Source: Eubacterium sp.
GTDB taxonomy: Bacteria; Bacillota; Clostridia; Lachnospirales; Lachnospiraceae
Assembly (NCBI GenBank): GCA_017437905.1
Contig: JAFRWY010000066.1
Span: 1 to 64,000 of the forward strand
Direction of reading: 5' to 3'
DNA: 64,000 bases
Below are positions 26,131 to 35,562 of this stretch, piece after piece. A model generated the notes under the pieces. It was not told where the DNA came from and did not search any database. It was given only the letters and a program-made list of their open reading frames with translations. The position numbers and the translations under genes were made by a program. The first letter of the stretch is position 1. The number at the start of each line of letters is the position of its first letter.

Positions 26131-27792
26131 CTATACCTCGGAAATGATCGGCAGGATCATGGGACTCCGCTTCGTCCGCTTCCAGAGGAACTCTCCGAGT
26201 TCATCTCTTACACGGGATTTGATCCTGGACCAGTCCGCAGTACTGCGTGACAGACACTCGTCCAGCGTCTCCTCCACGACCAGTCTGCAATCCTCCAGCA
26301 GACTCTCCGCTTCCCGCACATAGACAAAACCTCTGGAAATGATATCCGGTCCCGCCAGCAGCTGATTCGTACTGTGTTCCAGTGTCAGTACAACCACGAT
26401 CAGACCGTTTTCGGACAAATGCTGGCGATCGCGAAGCACGATATTTCCCACATCGCCTACCCCCAGGCCATCCACCAGAACGCCCTGGGCCTGAACATGA
26501 CCGATCACTTCCATCGCTTCATCGGAAACCGCGAGAACATCGCCGCATTTCACGATACGGATATTCTCCTTCGGTATCCCCATCTCAGCCGCAAGCTCCG
26601 CATGCCGTTTCAGATGACGGTACTCACCGTGTACAGGGATCGCATATTTCGGTTTGGTCAGGGCATAGATCAGTTTCAGTTCTTCCTGGCAGGCATGTCC
26701 CGACACATGGGCATCATGGTAGATCACCTTGGCGCCCTTCTGCTCCAGTTCGTTGATCACACGGTAAACCGCCTTCTCATTTCCCGGAATCGGGCTGGAT
26801 GAGAAGATCACGACATCACCGGGTTTGATAGAAATCTTGTTATGGATCGATGCTGCGATCCTGGAAAGGACCGCCATATTCTCTCCCTGGCTGCCTGTCG
26901 TTATGTAAACCAATTGTTCATCGGTATAATTCTTTGCTTCATCAATCTCGATCAGGGTATGTTCCGGAATCGTAAGATACCCGAGTTCCGAAGCGATGGA
27001 GATGACATTCTCCATGCTGCGTCCCTGAACGATTACTTTTCTCTTGTATTTATATGCGGAATTGATGATCTGCTGCACACGGTCCACATTAGACGCAAAT
27101 GTAGCTATGATCATCCGGTGATCCCGGTTCTCGTCAAAGATATGATCGAAGGTCTTGCCGACGGTCCTCTCCGACGGAGTAAAGCCCGAACGTGTTGCAT
27201 TGGTGGAATCCGCCATCAGTGCAAGGACACCTTCCTTGCCGAGTTCAGCAAACCGTTGCAGATCGATAACCCCTCCGAACACCGGTGTGTAATCCACCTT
27301 AAAATCCCCGGTATGGACGATGGTTCCAGCCGGAGTATGAATTGCCAGTGCCGCCGAGTCTGCGATGGAATGATTGGTCCGGATGAACTCCACCCGGATC
27401 TGGCCGAGCTTTATGGTCTGGCCGTAGCTGACCACTTCACGCTTCACCTCATTCAGGATCCCATGCTCTTCCAGCTTGTAATCGATCAGTCCCATGGTCA
27501 GTCTGGTTGCATAGATCGGCATCTTCAGTTGTTTTTCGATATACGGGATCGAGCCGATATGATCCTCATGTCCGTGAGTGATCACCAGTCCCTTCACCCG
27601 TTCTTTGTTCTCGATCAGATAGGATATGTCCGGGATCACAAGATCGATTCCCAGCATATCATCATCTGGAAATGATAATCCGCAGTCCACCACAATGATG
27701 GTCTTATCATATTCTATCGCCGTGATATTCATTCCGATCTGTTCCAGTCCTCCCAGCGGAATGATCTTCACAGGCATTGTCGCATCTACCAA
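26131..27792 (-). CDS. rnj: Ribonuclease J
   Basis: 553 residues, full length. The metallo-beta-lactamase motif THGHEDHIGSIP (about residues 71-82) and later HTGDFKVD, the beta-CASP segment DSTNATRSGFTPSER and the C-terminal VHGEYRHLKRHAELA are present. RNase J has 5'-to-3' exonuclease and endonuclease activity and is central to mRNA decay and rRNA maturation in Firmicutes. It is the first large gene after ruvX and is followed by a YlbF-type protein. The start codon is ATG at 27792. Confidence 0.95.
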   Translation of the reverse strand: MVDATMPVKIIPLGGLEQIGMNITAIEYDKTIIVVDCGLSFPDDDMLGIDLVIPDISYLIENKERVKGLVITHGHEDHIGSIPYIEKQLKMPIYATRLTMGLIDYKLEEHGILNEVKREVVSYGQTIKLGQIRVEFIRTNHSIADSAALAIHTPAGTIVHTGDFKVDYTPVFGGVIDLQRFAELGKEGVLALMADSTNATRSGFTPSERTVGKTFDHIFDENRDHRMIIATFASNVDRVQQIINSAYKYKRKVIVQGRSMENVISIASELGYLTIPEHTLIEIDEAKNYTDEQLVYITTGSQGENMAVLSRIAASIHNKISIKPGDVVIFSSSPIPGNEKAVYRVINELEQKGAKVIYHDAHVSGHACQEELKLIYALTKPKYAIPVHGEYRHLKRHAELAAEMGIPKENIRIVKCGDVLAVSDEAMEVIGHVQAQGVLVDGLGVGDVGNIVLRDRQHLSENGLIVVVLTLEHSTNQLLAGPDIISRGFVYVREAESLLEDCRLVVEETLDECLSRSTADWSRIKSRVRDELGEFLWKRTKRSPMILPIISEV

Positions 27793-27820
27793 TGTATTCT
27801 CCTATCTACTTGTCTGTATT

Positions 27821-28261
27821 TTAAGATTCCTCGCTTCGCTCGGAATGACGTTTGTCCAGGTAGTTCTGCAGGATGATCGCTGCCGCCATCTTGTCGATGT
27901 GTTCTTTCCGTCCGGAATGAGCCACCCCCGTCTCCTCAAGGATCCGGTCAGCTTCCACCGTGGTCAGTCTCTCATCCACCAGATGCACCGGAAGAAGTGT
28001 CCTCCGCTCCAGCATTTCCTGAAAAGCACGTGTTTCTTCCGCGCGCTCCCCTTCCGTATTGTTCATATTCTTGGGAAGACCGAGCACCAGCTCCGTCACC
28101 TCTTCCTCCGCAATGATAGCTTCGATCCTCTGGACCGTCTTCCGAAGCTGTGCCGGCTTCTCTCTGGTGATCGTTTCATAGGGCTGCGCCGTCAGAAGCA
28201 ATGCATCCGACAGTGCAACACCCACCGTCTTCGTGCCATAGTCCAGGCCCATGATCCGCAT
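27821..28261 (-). CDS. ruvX: Putative pre-16S rRNA nuclease RuvX (YqgF)
   Basis: 146 residues from the ATG at 28261, with GGAGG 9 bases upstream; the longer frame runs back into a repeat element. It begins MRIMGLDYGTKTVGVALSD, the RNase H-like fold motif with the first catalytic Asp. VLGLPKNMN and LVDERLTTVEA follow, as does a final Asp in HIDKMAAAIILQ. It is predicted to finish the 5' end of 16S rRNA. The C-terminus HSERSEES is encoded by a copy of the dispersed repeat, so the natural end may have been altered. The pair ireB-ruvX is standard for Firmicutes. Confidence 0.93.
   Translation of the reverse strand: MRIMGLDYGTKTVGVALSDALLLTAQPYETITREKPAQLRKTVQRIEAIIAEEEVTELVLGLPKNMNNTEGERAEETRAFQEMLERRTLLPVHLVDERLTTVEADRILEETGVAHSGRKEHIDKMAAAIILQNYLDKRHSERSEES
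27824..27850. repeat. Dispersed repeat copy forming the 3' end of ruvX
   Basis: The sequence GATTCCTCGCTTCGCTCGGAATGACG closely matches the start of the copies at 59324 and 49983. On the coding strand it encodes the last residues RHSERSEES and is followed at once by the stop codon. Confidence 0.75.
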
Positions 28262-28275
28262 AATCCCGTTCCTCC

Positions 28276-28363
28276 TGTCATTCCGAGCGATCGCAGAGAG
28301 CGAAGAATCCCCTAGCCGAGTGATGGGATCCTTCGTCGCGCTATACACTCCTCAGGATGACAT
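28276..28363. repeat. Dispersed repeat copy between ireB and ruvX
   Basis: A full copy: it begins TGTCATTCCGAGCGATCGCA and ends CTCCTCAGGATGACATG, so both ends carry the TGTCAT-type sequence in opposite orientation. The whole ireB-ruvX gap is this element, with the ruvX ribosome site at its edge. It can fold into a long stem in the mRNA. Confidence 0.75.
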
Positions 28364-28364
28364 G

Positions 28365-28628
28365 TTATTTCAATCTTGTCTCAATATAGTTCTCCATCAG
28401 AACCTCGATGATCTCATCCCGTTCCGCCTTCATGATCAGACTTCTGGCGTTTCGATGGCTCGTGATATAGGTCGGATCTCCGCTCATGATGTAACCCACG
28501 ATCTGATTCACCGGATTGTAGCCCTTCTCCGAGAGCGCGGCATACACCTGCTCCAGAATATCAGGGACCTCCAGTGTGGTATCTCTGATCAGATCAACAT
28601 CCTGTGTTTGATTTGCCTGTTCCTTCAT
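28365..28628 (-). CDS. ireB: IreB family regulatory phosphoprotein
   Basis: 87 residues, the normal size. The conserved segments [47 protein letters not shown] identify the UPF0297/IreB family (quoted in parts: [15 protein letters not shown] and [12 protein letters not shown]). In Enterococcus, IreB is phosphorylated by the Ser/Thr kinase IreK and tunes envelope stress and cephalosporin resistance. It starts the operon with ruvX, and a strong promoter is 157 bases upstream. GGAGGGAG lies just before the ATG. Confidence 0.93.
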   Translation of the reverse strand: MKEQANQTQDVDLIRDTTLEVPDILEQVYAALSEKGYNPVNQIVGYIMSGDPTYITSHRNARSLIMKAERDEIIEVLMENYIETRLK

Positions 28629-28784
28629 GCTTCTCCCTCCGATGTCACGTAAGCCATACCGGATCCGGACCGTAGCCCGGATGTACGGAGCTTAAAACAA
28701 CAACCCCAATGATTCCGCATGCCCTCTGCAGATGAGACCGCTTCGTCCCAGGTAAAAAACAGAACAAAAGGCATACCACGTTTG

Positions 28785-28813
28785 ATTATACGTGATTTCA
28801 TCCGAAAATGCAA
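28785..28813 (-). promoter_or_regulatory. Strong sigma-A type promoter of the ireB operon
   Basis: On the minus strand TTGCAT (28808-28813) and a perfect TATAAT (28785-28790) are separated by 17 bases. This would drive ireB, ruvX and probably rnj onward. The 157 bases between it and the ireB start are a long leader with no other clear feature. Confidence 0.8.
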
Positions 28814-28863
28814 GTCACCGGGATTTACCGCCGTCACGGTGCCGGTGTACTCCCAAGTCCCGC

Positions 28864-31800
28864 TTAACGACATACGCCGTCCGCTCCGATCCAGTAGCCG
28901 TCCACGTACCTGCTGGTCACCATGTAGCCGTCTGCTCCGAAGTAGTACCATTTGCCGTCGATTTTCTGCCAGCAGCGCTTTGCATACCAGCCTTTATTAT
29001 CCTCGTACCACCAGCCCTTGGAGTTATGACGCCAGCGGGCTTTTCCCGCATACGTGCAGGTACCGTCTCTGTTCACCCAGTAACCCTGGCACCATTCCTT
29101 CGATGCCATGTAACCGTCCGCCCGGAAGAAGTACCACTTGCCATCGATCTTCTGCCACTTCTTCATCCGGTACTTTCCTTCGCTGTCAACGATCCACCAG
29201 CCCTTTTTGTTGTGTCTCCATTTCATGGTGAGATCCGTCGCATAACCGTCCTTATCGTACCAGACATTCTTCCGCCACTCGTTCCGGAACTTCGTCTTTA
29301 CCTTCTTCTGTTCCACATTGATGGTCACCGGTGTTCCGTCCGCCATCTCCAGTGTCTCTCCCTTATAGGTGATCACCAGTTTTCTTTCCCCTTCGGAAAG
29401 AGATCCTCCGGCATCACTTCCGCCTACAAAGGTTACCCGGATATCCTTATTATCCTCCGAAACGGGGATCTCCTCGGTCGTTCCGTTGTCATAGGTGATC
29501 ACAATCTTCGCTCCGGTAAGATCCAGCTGTTCTCCAGGCTCGTATTCCGTCTTCGACGGAGGCGTCACCACCGTCTGTGTGGCCTTCTTCTCCCGTATCT
29601 TTGCCGTAAATGTGAGTTTCTGTCCGCCGTAGGTCACGGTTACGGTCTGTGTTCCGACCTTGTTCAGGTCAAAACCGCTGATCATACCGGAAGTAACCTC
29701 CACCTGCTCATCAAAATCATTGTTGCAGTGTGCGATGATCCGGATCCCCCCGAACAGATCGAAGTTCACATCTCCTTCCGGATATTCGGTCTTCGACGGT
29801 CCTTTATCAAACTCCAGGGACTCTACTACTTTTTCGATCACTTCCACATCAAAGTCGACCCAGCCTGCCATCTTGTCTTCGATGTAAAGGACCGATAACG
29901 TGTGTGTTCCGACGCCGACGGTGGTTGCTTCCTTTCCGGTATCTCCGGAGCCAAGCCCTTCCTTCGTCACACCCTCACGTACCATATCCTTTGTGACGCT
30001 CAGGTCTTTCCTGTCACCATTATCGTAGATTGCCTCCACCTTAAGTCCCGCCAGGGATAAAGGCTGTGTCTCCGCATAGGTGCAGAGCGTCGGCGCACTG
30101 ATCAGATGCAGTCCCGCCAGCTTCTTCTTCCGGACGGATACCGAAAATGTGTCACTGAACGATCCGACTCTCACGGTGATCTTCTGGTCGCCGTAGGCAG
30201 ACGGACGGGAAATGAATCCCGTACACACCGCAGTTGCTGCCTCTTCTTCGGACAATGCGCGTACTTCATCATTATCCAGAAGCTCATCGATCTGAAGACC
30301 GGTTACATCCAGCGTCTCACCCTCGATATACTCTGTCTTTGCGGGAACACTGCTGATCCGGATCCCTGCCCGCTTCACCAGTTTCATTTCCGTATTCATG
30401 GTCACACGGACACCTGCATAGGAATAGCTGATGGTTACAGTCTGAGTTCTGTTCTGGCTTTCCGCATCAAAGGTCGTGATCATGTCCGGCGTAAGTGCCA
30501 CCTCTTCCACGTCTCCGTTGTCGTAGGACGCAAGGAGTGTACCGGTAAGATCCGCCTTATCGTATGCATAGTAAGAGGTATTCGAAGCCGGGCTTCCCGC
30601 CTTCCATTCGATCTTCTGCAGAATCTTATGAATGGTATCGATCCCGATCTGCCCGCCGTCTTCCGTCAGTACCTCCTCACCCTTCCAAAATACGAGGAGT
30701 TTCCTCTTCGCTTCCGTAAGAGGCGCACAGGGATCACTTTCATCGTCAAATGCGATCTCAAGATTCTCATTTTCCTCCGAAAGCGCTATCCGGTCCTCAC
30801 GTCCGTTATCATAAACGATCACAACCTCGCCACCGGTGAGATCCAGATATTCCTCCTCCGTATAGCTGACCCGTGTCGGCGGGATCACATAGATCCCCGT
30901 GATCTGCTTTGCACGAACCACCGCATCGAATGTAAGGCTCTTTCCGCCGTAGGTGACCGTCACCTCATAAGTGCCGACAGAGCCAATGTCAAAGCCGGTG
31001 ATCTCCGCTTCCCGGATGGAGATCTGCTCATCATAATCGTTATTGTTATGCACGAGGAGCATGGCATCACTGAAGTTGTCAAACTGAATATCATCCTCCG
31101 GATACTCCGTCTGACCGGGAGCCTTCGCGAACTCAACGGACTGCACCACCTTCTCCAGAACCGTGATGTCGAAATAGGCTGCCGCATACTGCGTAGCGGT
31201 TCTTCCGTCTTCCTCCACCACCTTCTCCGAATACAGAATATAAAGCTTATGTGTTCCTGCTGTATCCGTATTCGCATCCAGGCCGAAATTACCGGCACGA
31301 ACGTTCTCTTCCGTAAGCTCCAGATCTTCCCGGAGCATATCCTGCGTAATTTTGATCGTCTTCTCGGAGCCGTTATCGTAACCGGCCTTTACCGAGAGTC
31401 CGCTCATGTTCAGCGGCTGCGTGGTAACATAGGTCACCTGCTTCGGAAGGGATACGATCCGAAGGGCATTCAGCTGTTTCTTCCTGACCGTGATATCAAA
31501 AGTATCCGAGAATTCTACCAGGGATACCGTAACCTTCTGACTTCCGTACTCGGACGGGCTTAAATCATATCCGGTGCAGACCACATTTTTCAGTTCATCT
31601 TCGGAAATGCTGCGCTCCGTATCATTATCCAGCAGTTCCACCATGGAAAGCCCGGTAAGATCCAGTGTCTCGTCCTCGATATATGCTGTCTTCTCCGGCT
31701 CCGTCACGATCCGGATCCCGGTTCTTTGGATCAGATGCATTGTCACATCCAGGGTTTTGCTGACACCTGCTTCCGTATAGGTGATGGTAACCACCTGTGT

Positions 31801-34281
31801 GCTCTTCCTGCTGTCCGCATCAAAGGCTGTGATCATATCCGGTGTCAGGATCACTTCCGCTGTCTCGTCATTGTCGTAGGTGGCGATCAGTGTTCCCGTG
31901 AGATCCTGCTTCTGATAACTGTAGTAGGATGTATCCGTGTCCGGACCTTCGTCCTTCCAAGCGATACCGGTCAGGGCTTTCTCATTCACATGAACCACCA
32001 CCGTAACTTCGGTTTTCTTATCATCGAAATCCGTAATGGTTCCTGTCACAACAAAGTCTTCATCCGGGGTTGCATATGCTGAGGCCGGTATCTCCTCCCA
32101 GCTGATCGGCTCATCCGTTTCATCTTCGTTGGACCAGTTGACACGAACCGTCTCCGGAAGGATGGGCGCCTTCTTCTGTACGGTCTCGATGGTCTTCAGT
32201 TCCTCCACACTACGGATGGTCGCATGAAGAACGGTCACCTTCACGGATACCGTCAGGCCTTCCACGGTACCCTTTACCGTATAGTTGCCGCCGGTGATCT
32301 TTCCGTAATCGTCATGACTCTGTTCTTCCCAGGAAATGGTTTCTGTCGTAGTATCCCCGTTGGACCAGGTTACCGTGGCGGTCTTTGTCAGCTCCGCCGG
32401 CGTTCCGCTGGGTACGGTTTTATTCTTTTCCTCTGCCGGGATCTCAGCCTCTAAAGCAACCGCAGGATTCACATGCACCGTGATCGTTGTTGTTTCTCCC
32501 TGGTAGGTACCGGTCAGTGTATAGTCCCCACCGCTACGCTCCATGTATTTCCGGTCTGTCTTCGTCGGTTCCGCATCCGCCCACTGGATCTCCTCCTCCG
32601 TCTCGTCCCCGTTGGACCAGGTTACGGACGCCTTCGGGTAATCGGGTACGGTACCGCTGTCCGTGGTGACTTCATCCTGCATAAATTCAACCTTGGTAAC
32701 GGTTGCCGGATTCACATGCATTTTCTGTGCCAGATCGATCGTCTGCTCTCCGTCAATGGTGGTAACCGTAACGGTTCCGTTGATCGTAAAATCACCACCT
32801 TCGCGGAGCTTATACTGCTCCAGGGAATCCGTATCCCAGTCAAGCACGATCTTCGCACCTTCATAGGACATATTATGAATACCGGTCCAGGGAGCGGTAC
32901 CCAGTTTCATCGTCATATTTGTGGACAGATTGATCTTCACGGAGACAGTATCCGGTGTTGTTCCGCTGTCCGTTTCCAGAGTGTCCGTTTCCGTATATGC
33001 TTTAGTCACAGTAGCAGCATAAACATGCACCTTCTGTACCACATCAAAACCCATGACCATTCCGGCCACTTCGAATTCTTTTCCGTTCAGATACGGCGAA
33101 TACTGGCTTGCGGTGATCTCCTCCCAGGAAACATCCGCAGGAACCGTGGAGCCGTTGCTGAGTGTGAGCACTGCCGTCTTACTGAGGGGCGGACGGACTC
33201 CGCTCTTTGTATAAACCATATCCGGATTCTCTGCACCGGTAACGGTAACGCCTTCCGGAACAACGATAACTGTCTTCTCCACGGTCATTTCGCCGCTTCC
33301 CGACCCTATGGATGCGGTAAGGACAGCCTGCCCCTCCGCCTTTGCCGTGACCTTGCCGTCCGCATCAACAGAAAGCACATCCGGCTCTGAACTGCTCCAG
33401 GAAACTCCGGAATACACCGGACAATCCGTAACCGTATTGGAACCCACGGTTCCCTTGTAAAAGAAATTCACAAGCAGTTCCGCCTCGGTATCCGCGCCTA
33501 CGGAAAGAACCGAATCTCCCCGGATGGCCATTTCCTGAACAGACGACACCAGGATCGGCATCTTCTGGATCACGGTATCATTCTTTGCTTCCTCATAATC
33601 GGAAGACGCAACCGCTGTATCCGATGTCTCGAACTCACCCGAGGTACATGCCCAGTCATAGGGCGCATTATCATACTTCGGATTAAATGTGGCGATACCC
33701 ACATATCTGTAATTGGGATTGATCATACTGAGATAATGACCGGCACTGGCTGAATCCAGATCATCCACCCAGTAACTCTTCTCACCGATCCAACCGTCCA
33801 TCGCGGTTCCGACCTTATAGCTCCAGGCAAGATTCTCCGCACAGTTCACTCCGAAGAAGCTTGCAACCGTGGAACACATGGTTCCGTCCGGCCGCTTATG
33901 CGCCATCATGACCGATCCCTCCGCCGCACGGATCACCGCCGCCTTCTGGCAATTCACACCCAGCTGGATCGGATAATAATCATCCGCAGTCAGCATTACA
34001 TCCGGATCATTCGGATTCGGAACATTTCCGGAGGTACATGCATCCAGACGGACTTCATTGATCAGATCGATGATATCCTTCTGGGCGGAGGTGGTATCGA
34101 CACCTTCCACGCCGACAATGATCTGTCCGGAAGGCGCCTCCGTCACCGTGGTCTCCCGCACCGGGATCTCTGCCGCCTCCACAAGATCCGATGCAGATCC
34201 GATTCCCTGCACGCCAAAAAGCCCGACTGTCATGGCTGCAGTCAGGACACTCGCCATCATTCTCTTTCCGATCTTTCTCAT
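28864..34281 (-). CDS. Giant secreted CAP-domain protein with Ig-like repeats and cell-wall-binding repeats
   Basis: 1,805 residues from the ATG at 34281 (AAGGAG 8 bases upstream). A signal peptide covers about residues 1-38. A CAP/SCP domain follows (about 68-225; candidate conserved residues are the His in MAHKRP, Glu in CAENLAW and His in AGHYLSM). Next is a BIG2-type Ig domain near 285-345 (SVDADGKVTAKAEGQAVLTA), then several BIG4-like units with VTWSNGD and SWEE. A block of BIG3-like units (LDLTG...YDNG) follows; it occurs twice (about 769-1219 and 1220-1658). At the end are choline/cell-wall-binding type repeats such as KIDGKWYYFGADGYM. It should be displayed on the wall by these repeats rather than by sortase. 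The ligand or partner is unknown. Confidence 0.88.
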   Translation of the reverse strand: MRKIGKRMMASVLTAAMTVGLFGVQGIGSASDLVEAAEIPVRETTVTEAPSGQIIVGVEGVDTTSAQKDIIDLINEVRLDACTSGNVPNPNDPDVMLTADDYYPIQLGVNCQKAAVIRAAEGSVMMAHKRPDGTMCSTVASFFGVNCAENLAWSYKVGTAMDGWIGEKSYWVDDLDSASAGHYLSMINPNYRYVGIATFNPKYDNAPYDWACTSGEFETSDTAVASSDYEEAKNDTVIQKMPILVSSVQEMAIRGDSVLSVGADTEAELLVNFFYKGTVGSNTVTDCPVYSGVSWSSSEPDVLSVDADGKVTAKAEGQAVLTASIGSGSGEMTVEKTVIVVPEGVTVTGAENPDMVYTKSGVRPPLSKTAVLTLSNGSTVPADVSWEEITASQYSPYLNGKEFEVAGMVMGFDVVQKVHVYAATVTKAYTETDTLETDSGTTPDTVSVKINLSTNMTMKLGTAPWTGIHNMSYEGAKIVLDWDTDSLEQYKLREGGDFTINGTVTVTTIDGEQTIDLAQKMHVNPATVTKVEFMQDEVTTDSGTVPDYPKASVTWSNGDETEEEIQWADAEPTKTDRKYMERSGGDYTLTGTYQGETTTITVHVNPAVALEAEIPAEEKNKTVPSGTPAELTKTATVTWSNGDTTTETISWEEQSHDDYGKITGGNYTVKGTVEGLTVSVKVTVLHATIRSVEELKTIETVQKKAPILPETVRVNWSNEDETDEPISWEEIPASAYATPDEDFVVTGTITDFDDKKTEVTVVVHVNEKALTGIAWKDEGPDTDTSYYSYQKQDLTGTLIATYDNDETAEVILTPDMITAFDADSRKSTQVVTITYTEAGVSKTLDVTMHLIQRTGIRIVTEPEKTAYIEDETLDLTGLSMVELLDNDTERSISEDELKNVVCTGYDLSPSEYGSQKVTVSLVEFSDTFDITVRKKQLNALRIVSLPKQVTYVTTQPLNMSGLSVKAGYDNGSEKTIKITQDMLREDLELTEENVRAGNFGLDANTDTAGTHKLYILYSEKVVEEDGRTATQYAAAYFDITVLEKVVQSVEFAKAPGQTEYPEDDIQFDNFSDAMLLVHNNNDYDEQISIREAEITGFDIGSVGTYEVTVTYGGKSLTFDAVVRAKQITGIYVIPPTRVSYTEEEYLDLTGGEVVIVYDNGREDRIALSEENENLEIAFDDESDPCAPLTEAKRKLLVFWKGEEVLTEDGGQIGIDTIHKILQKIEWKAGSPASNTSYYAYDKADLTGTLLASYDNGDVEEVALTPDMITTFDAESQNRTQTVTISYSYAGVRVTMNTEMKLVKRAGIRISSVPAKTEYIEGETLDVTGLQIDELLDNDEVRALSEEEAATAVCTGFISRPSAYGDQKITVRVGSFSDTFSVSVRKKKLAGLHLISAPTLCTYAETQPLSLAGLKVEAIYDNGDRKDLSVTKDMVREGVTKEGLGSGDTGKEATTVGVGTHTLSVLYIEDKMAGWVDFDVEVIEKVVESLEFDKGPSKTEYPEGDVNFDLFGGIRIIAHCNNDFDEQVEVTSGMISGFDLNKVGTQTVTVTYGGQKLTFTAKIREKKATQTVVTPPSKTEYEPGEQLDLTGAKIVITYDNGTTEEIPVSEDNKDIRVTFVGGSDAGGSLSEGERKLVITYKGETLEMADGTPVTINVEQKKVKTKFRNEWRKNVWYDKDGYATDLTMKWRHNKKGWWIVDSEGKYRMKKWQKIDGKWYFFRADGYMASKEWCQGYWVNRDGTCTYAGKARWRHNSKGWWYEDNKGWYAKRCWQKIDGKWYYFGADGYMVTSRYVDGYWIGADGVCR
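29305..31975. repeat. Tandem duplication of a ~440-codon block inside the CAP/Ig-like gene
   Basis: The two halves (about 30625-31975 and 29305-30624) encode matching series of units. Examples are TSYYSYQKQDLTGTL vs TSYYAYDKADLTGTL, AYIEDETLDLTGL vs EYIEGETLDVTGL, and VTVTYGGKSLTF vs VTVTYGGQKLTF. All units appear in the same order. The copies have diverged clearly at protein level, so the duplication is old. Confidence 0.8.
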
Positions 34282-34319
34282 ACGCAAATCTCCTTTGCCG
34301 TGAAACGTCTAAAATCCCT

Positions 34320-34348
34320 TTGCATATTTCTATAAAAACAATTACAAT
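34320..34348 (+). promoter_or_regulatory. Promoter of the plus-strand glycosyltransferase gene
   Basis: TTGCAT (34320-34325) and TACAAT (34343-34348) are separated by 17 bases, 38 bases before the start at 34387. The same 105-base divergent gap must also hold the promoter for the CAP-domain gene, for which I see no convincing boxes. Confidence 0.65.
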
Positions 34349-34386
34349 ACTCTTTGTAATTCATATTCAACTTTTGGAGCCGGTCC

Positions 34387-35562
34387 ATGAAGGGAAAAAC
34401 CTTTGAAACAAAAAAAGTGTATATCATTCTTTCCCTGATCACTCTGGTCAGCGCCACGCTTGCCCTTCTCATCTCGAACGGCAAGCTGTTTCAGGTTCTT
34501 TTCTTCATCGATCCGGATGATACCGGGATGGATTTCTTTCACTCCCTGATCGAAACCCATACGAGAAAACCCTATACACAGTATGGTGTGATCTATCCGC
34601 CGCTGGCCAACCTGTTCTTCTATCTGCTCCAGCTCTTCGTACCGGACTCCCTGAAGGCTGACTGGCCGGCTACCCATGACGATTCCAAACTGATCGTCGG
34701 AACCGGTGAGGATGTCCGTCTCATGCAGTCCACTATGGTTCTTTTTCTCATGTTCCTGATCCTTACCCTGTTTGTGATCTCGGTCATGATCCATTCCTGT
34801 ACGAAATCATATCTTCTCACCTTCTGCCTTGTTTTTTCGGCAGGAACCTTTCAGGCAGTCGAGCGTGGAAACCTTATCCTGCTTGCGTTTGTCCTGATCT
34901 TTTATTTCATAAAGCATTACGAGGACGAACGTCGTCTCACCCGGGAACTGGCCCTTATCGCCCTGGCGTGTGCATTCGGGCTGAAGCTCTTCCCGGCAGC
35001 ATTCGGGATCCTGCTCTTAAAGAAAGGGCATTTCGCCGCTGCCGGACGTGCGATCCTTTATGCCATCCTGGTCACACTCCTGCCCCTGTTCTTCTTTGAA
35101 GGATTTGACGGCATTTCTGCATGGATGAAAACCCTCTTCGATTTCCGCACCGTAGACAATGCAACCTCTTCCGGAACCTCGGTCATGTCCGTCCTATCCG
35201 CTGTCATCCTGGTCCTGTGTGTGGGAATTCTGCTCTATCATATGTTTTTCGCGAAAGAGCATAGGAAGCTTTTCCGTTCCCAATATCTGATGCTGGTCAC
35301 ATTTCTTGCCCTTCAGATCACGGATGGTTGCAGCAGCTACAATCTGATCCTCTTCATCATTCCGTTCCTGTTCTTTCTTGAAGAGGTTCCCCGGCTTGAC
35401 AAGATCAGCTGTATCGAATTCATCGTATACTGTATCGCACTCCTGCCCGTGGGAATCAATCAGATCACTCCGGTCTTTATGGCATTCTTCCTGCTCGGAG
35501 CCTTCCTCAGGATCAAAGATCAAAACCGGGAAATGCTTCAGGATGGAATCTCCACTGTCTGA
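34387..35562 (+). CDS. Multi-pass membrane glycosyltransferase, GT87/DUF2029-like
   Basis: 391 residues with about nine or ten hydrophobic segments. An early acidic loop (FIDPDDTGMDFF) follows the first helix and is followed by YGVIYPPLANLFFYLL; FQAVERGNLILLAFVLI and a conserved GLKLFPAAFGILLL stretch follow. This pattern fits GT-C type transferases of the GT87/DUF2029 group that use polyprenyl-phosphate sugars. It is the only complete plus-strand gene of the window and converges with the sialyltransferase-like gene, with a 25-base overlap of the two 3' ends. Likely part of the surface glycan locus; substrate unknown. Confidence 0.7.
   Translation: MKGKTFETKKVYIILSLITLVSATLALLISNGKLFQVLFFIDPDDTGMDFFHSLIETHTRKPYTQYGVIYPPLANLFFYLLQLFVPDSLKADWPATHDDSKLIVGTGEDVRLMQSTMVLFLMFLILTLFVISVMIHSCTKSYLLTFCLVFSAGTFQAVERGNLILLAFVLIFYFIKHYEDERRLTRELALIALACAFGLKLFPAAFGILLLKKGHFAAAGRAILYAILVTLLPLFFFEGFDGISAWMKTLFDFRTVDNATSSGTSVMSVLSAVILVLCVGILLYHMFFAKEHRKLFRSQYLMLVTFLALQITDGCSSYNLILFIIPFLFFLEEVPRLDKISCIEFIVYCIALLPVGINQITPVFMAFFLLGAFLRIKDQNREMLQDGISTV

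Noticed and set aside
28625..28951. Minus-strand frame of 108 codons before ireB
   Set aside because: It overlaps the end of the CAP/Ig-like gene and runs across the strong ireB promoter; no homology is visible.
30106..33390. Long plus-strand open frames (485 and 305 codons) opposite the CAP/Ig-like gene
   Set aside because: They mirror a repetitive coding gene and have no plausible protein features; the minus-strand protein has clear domains.
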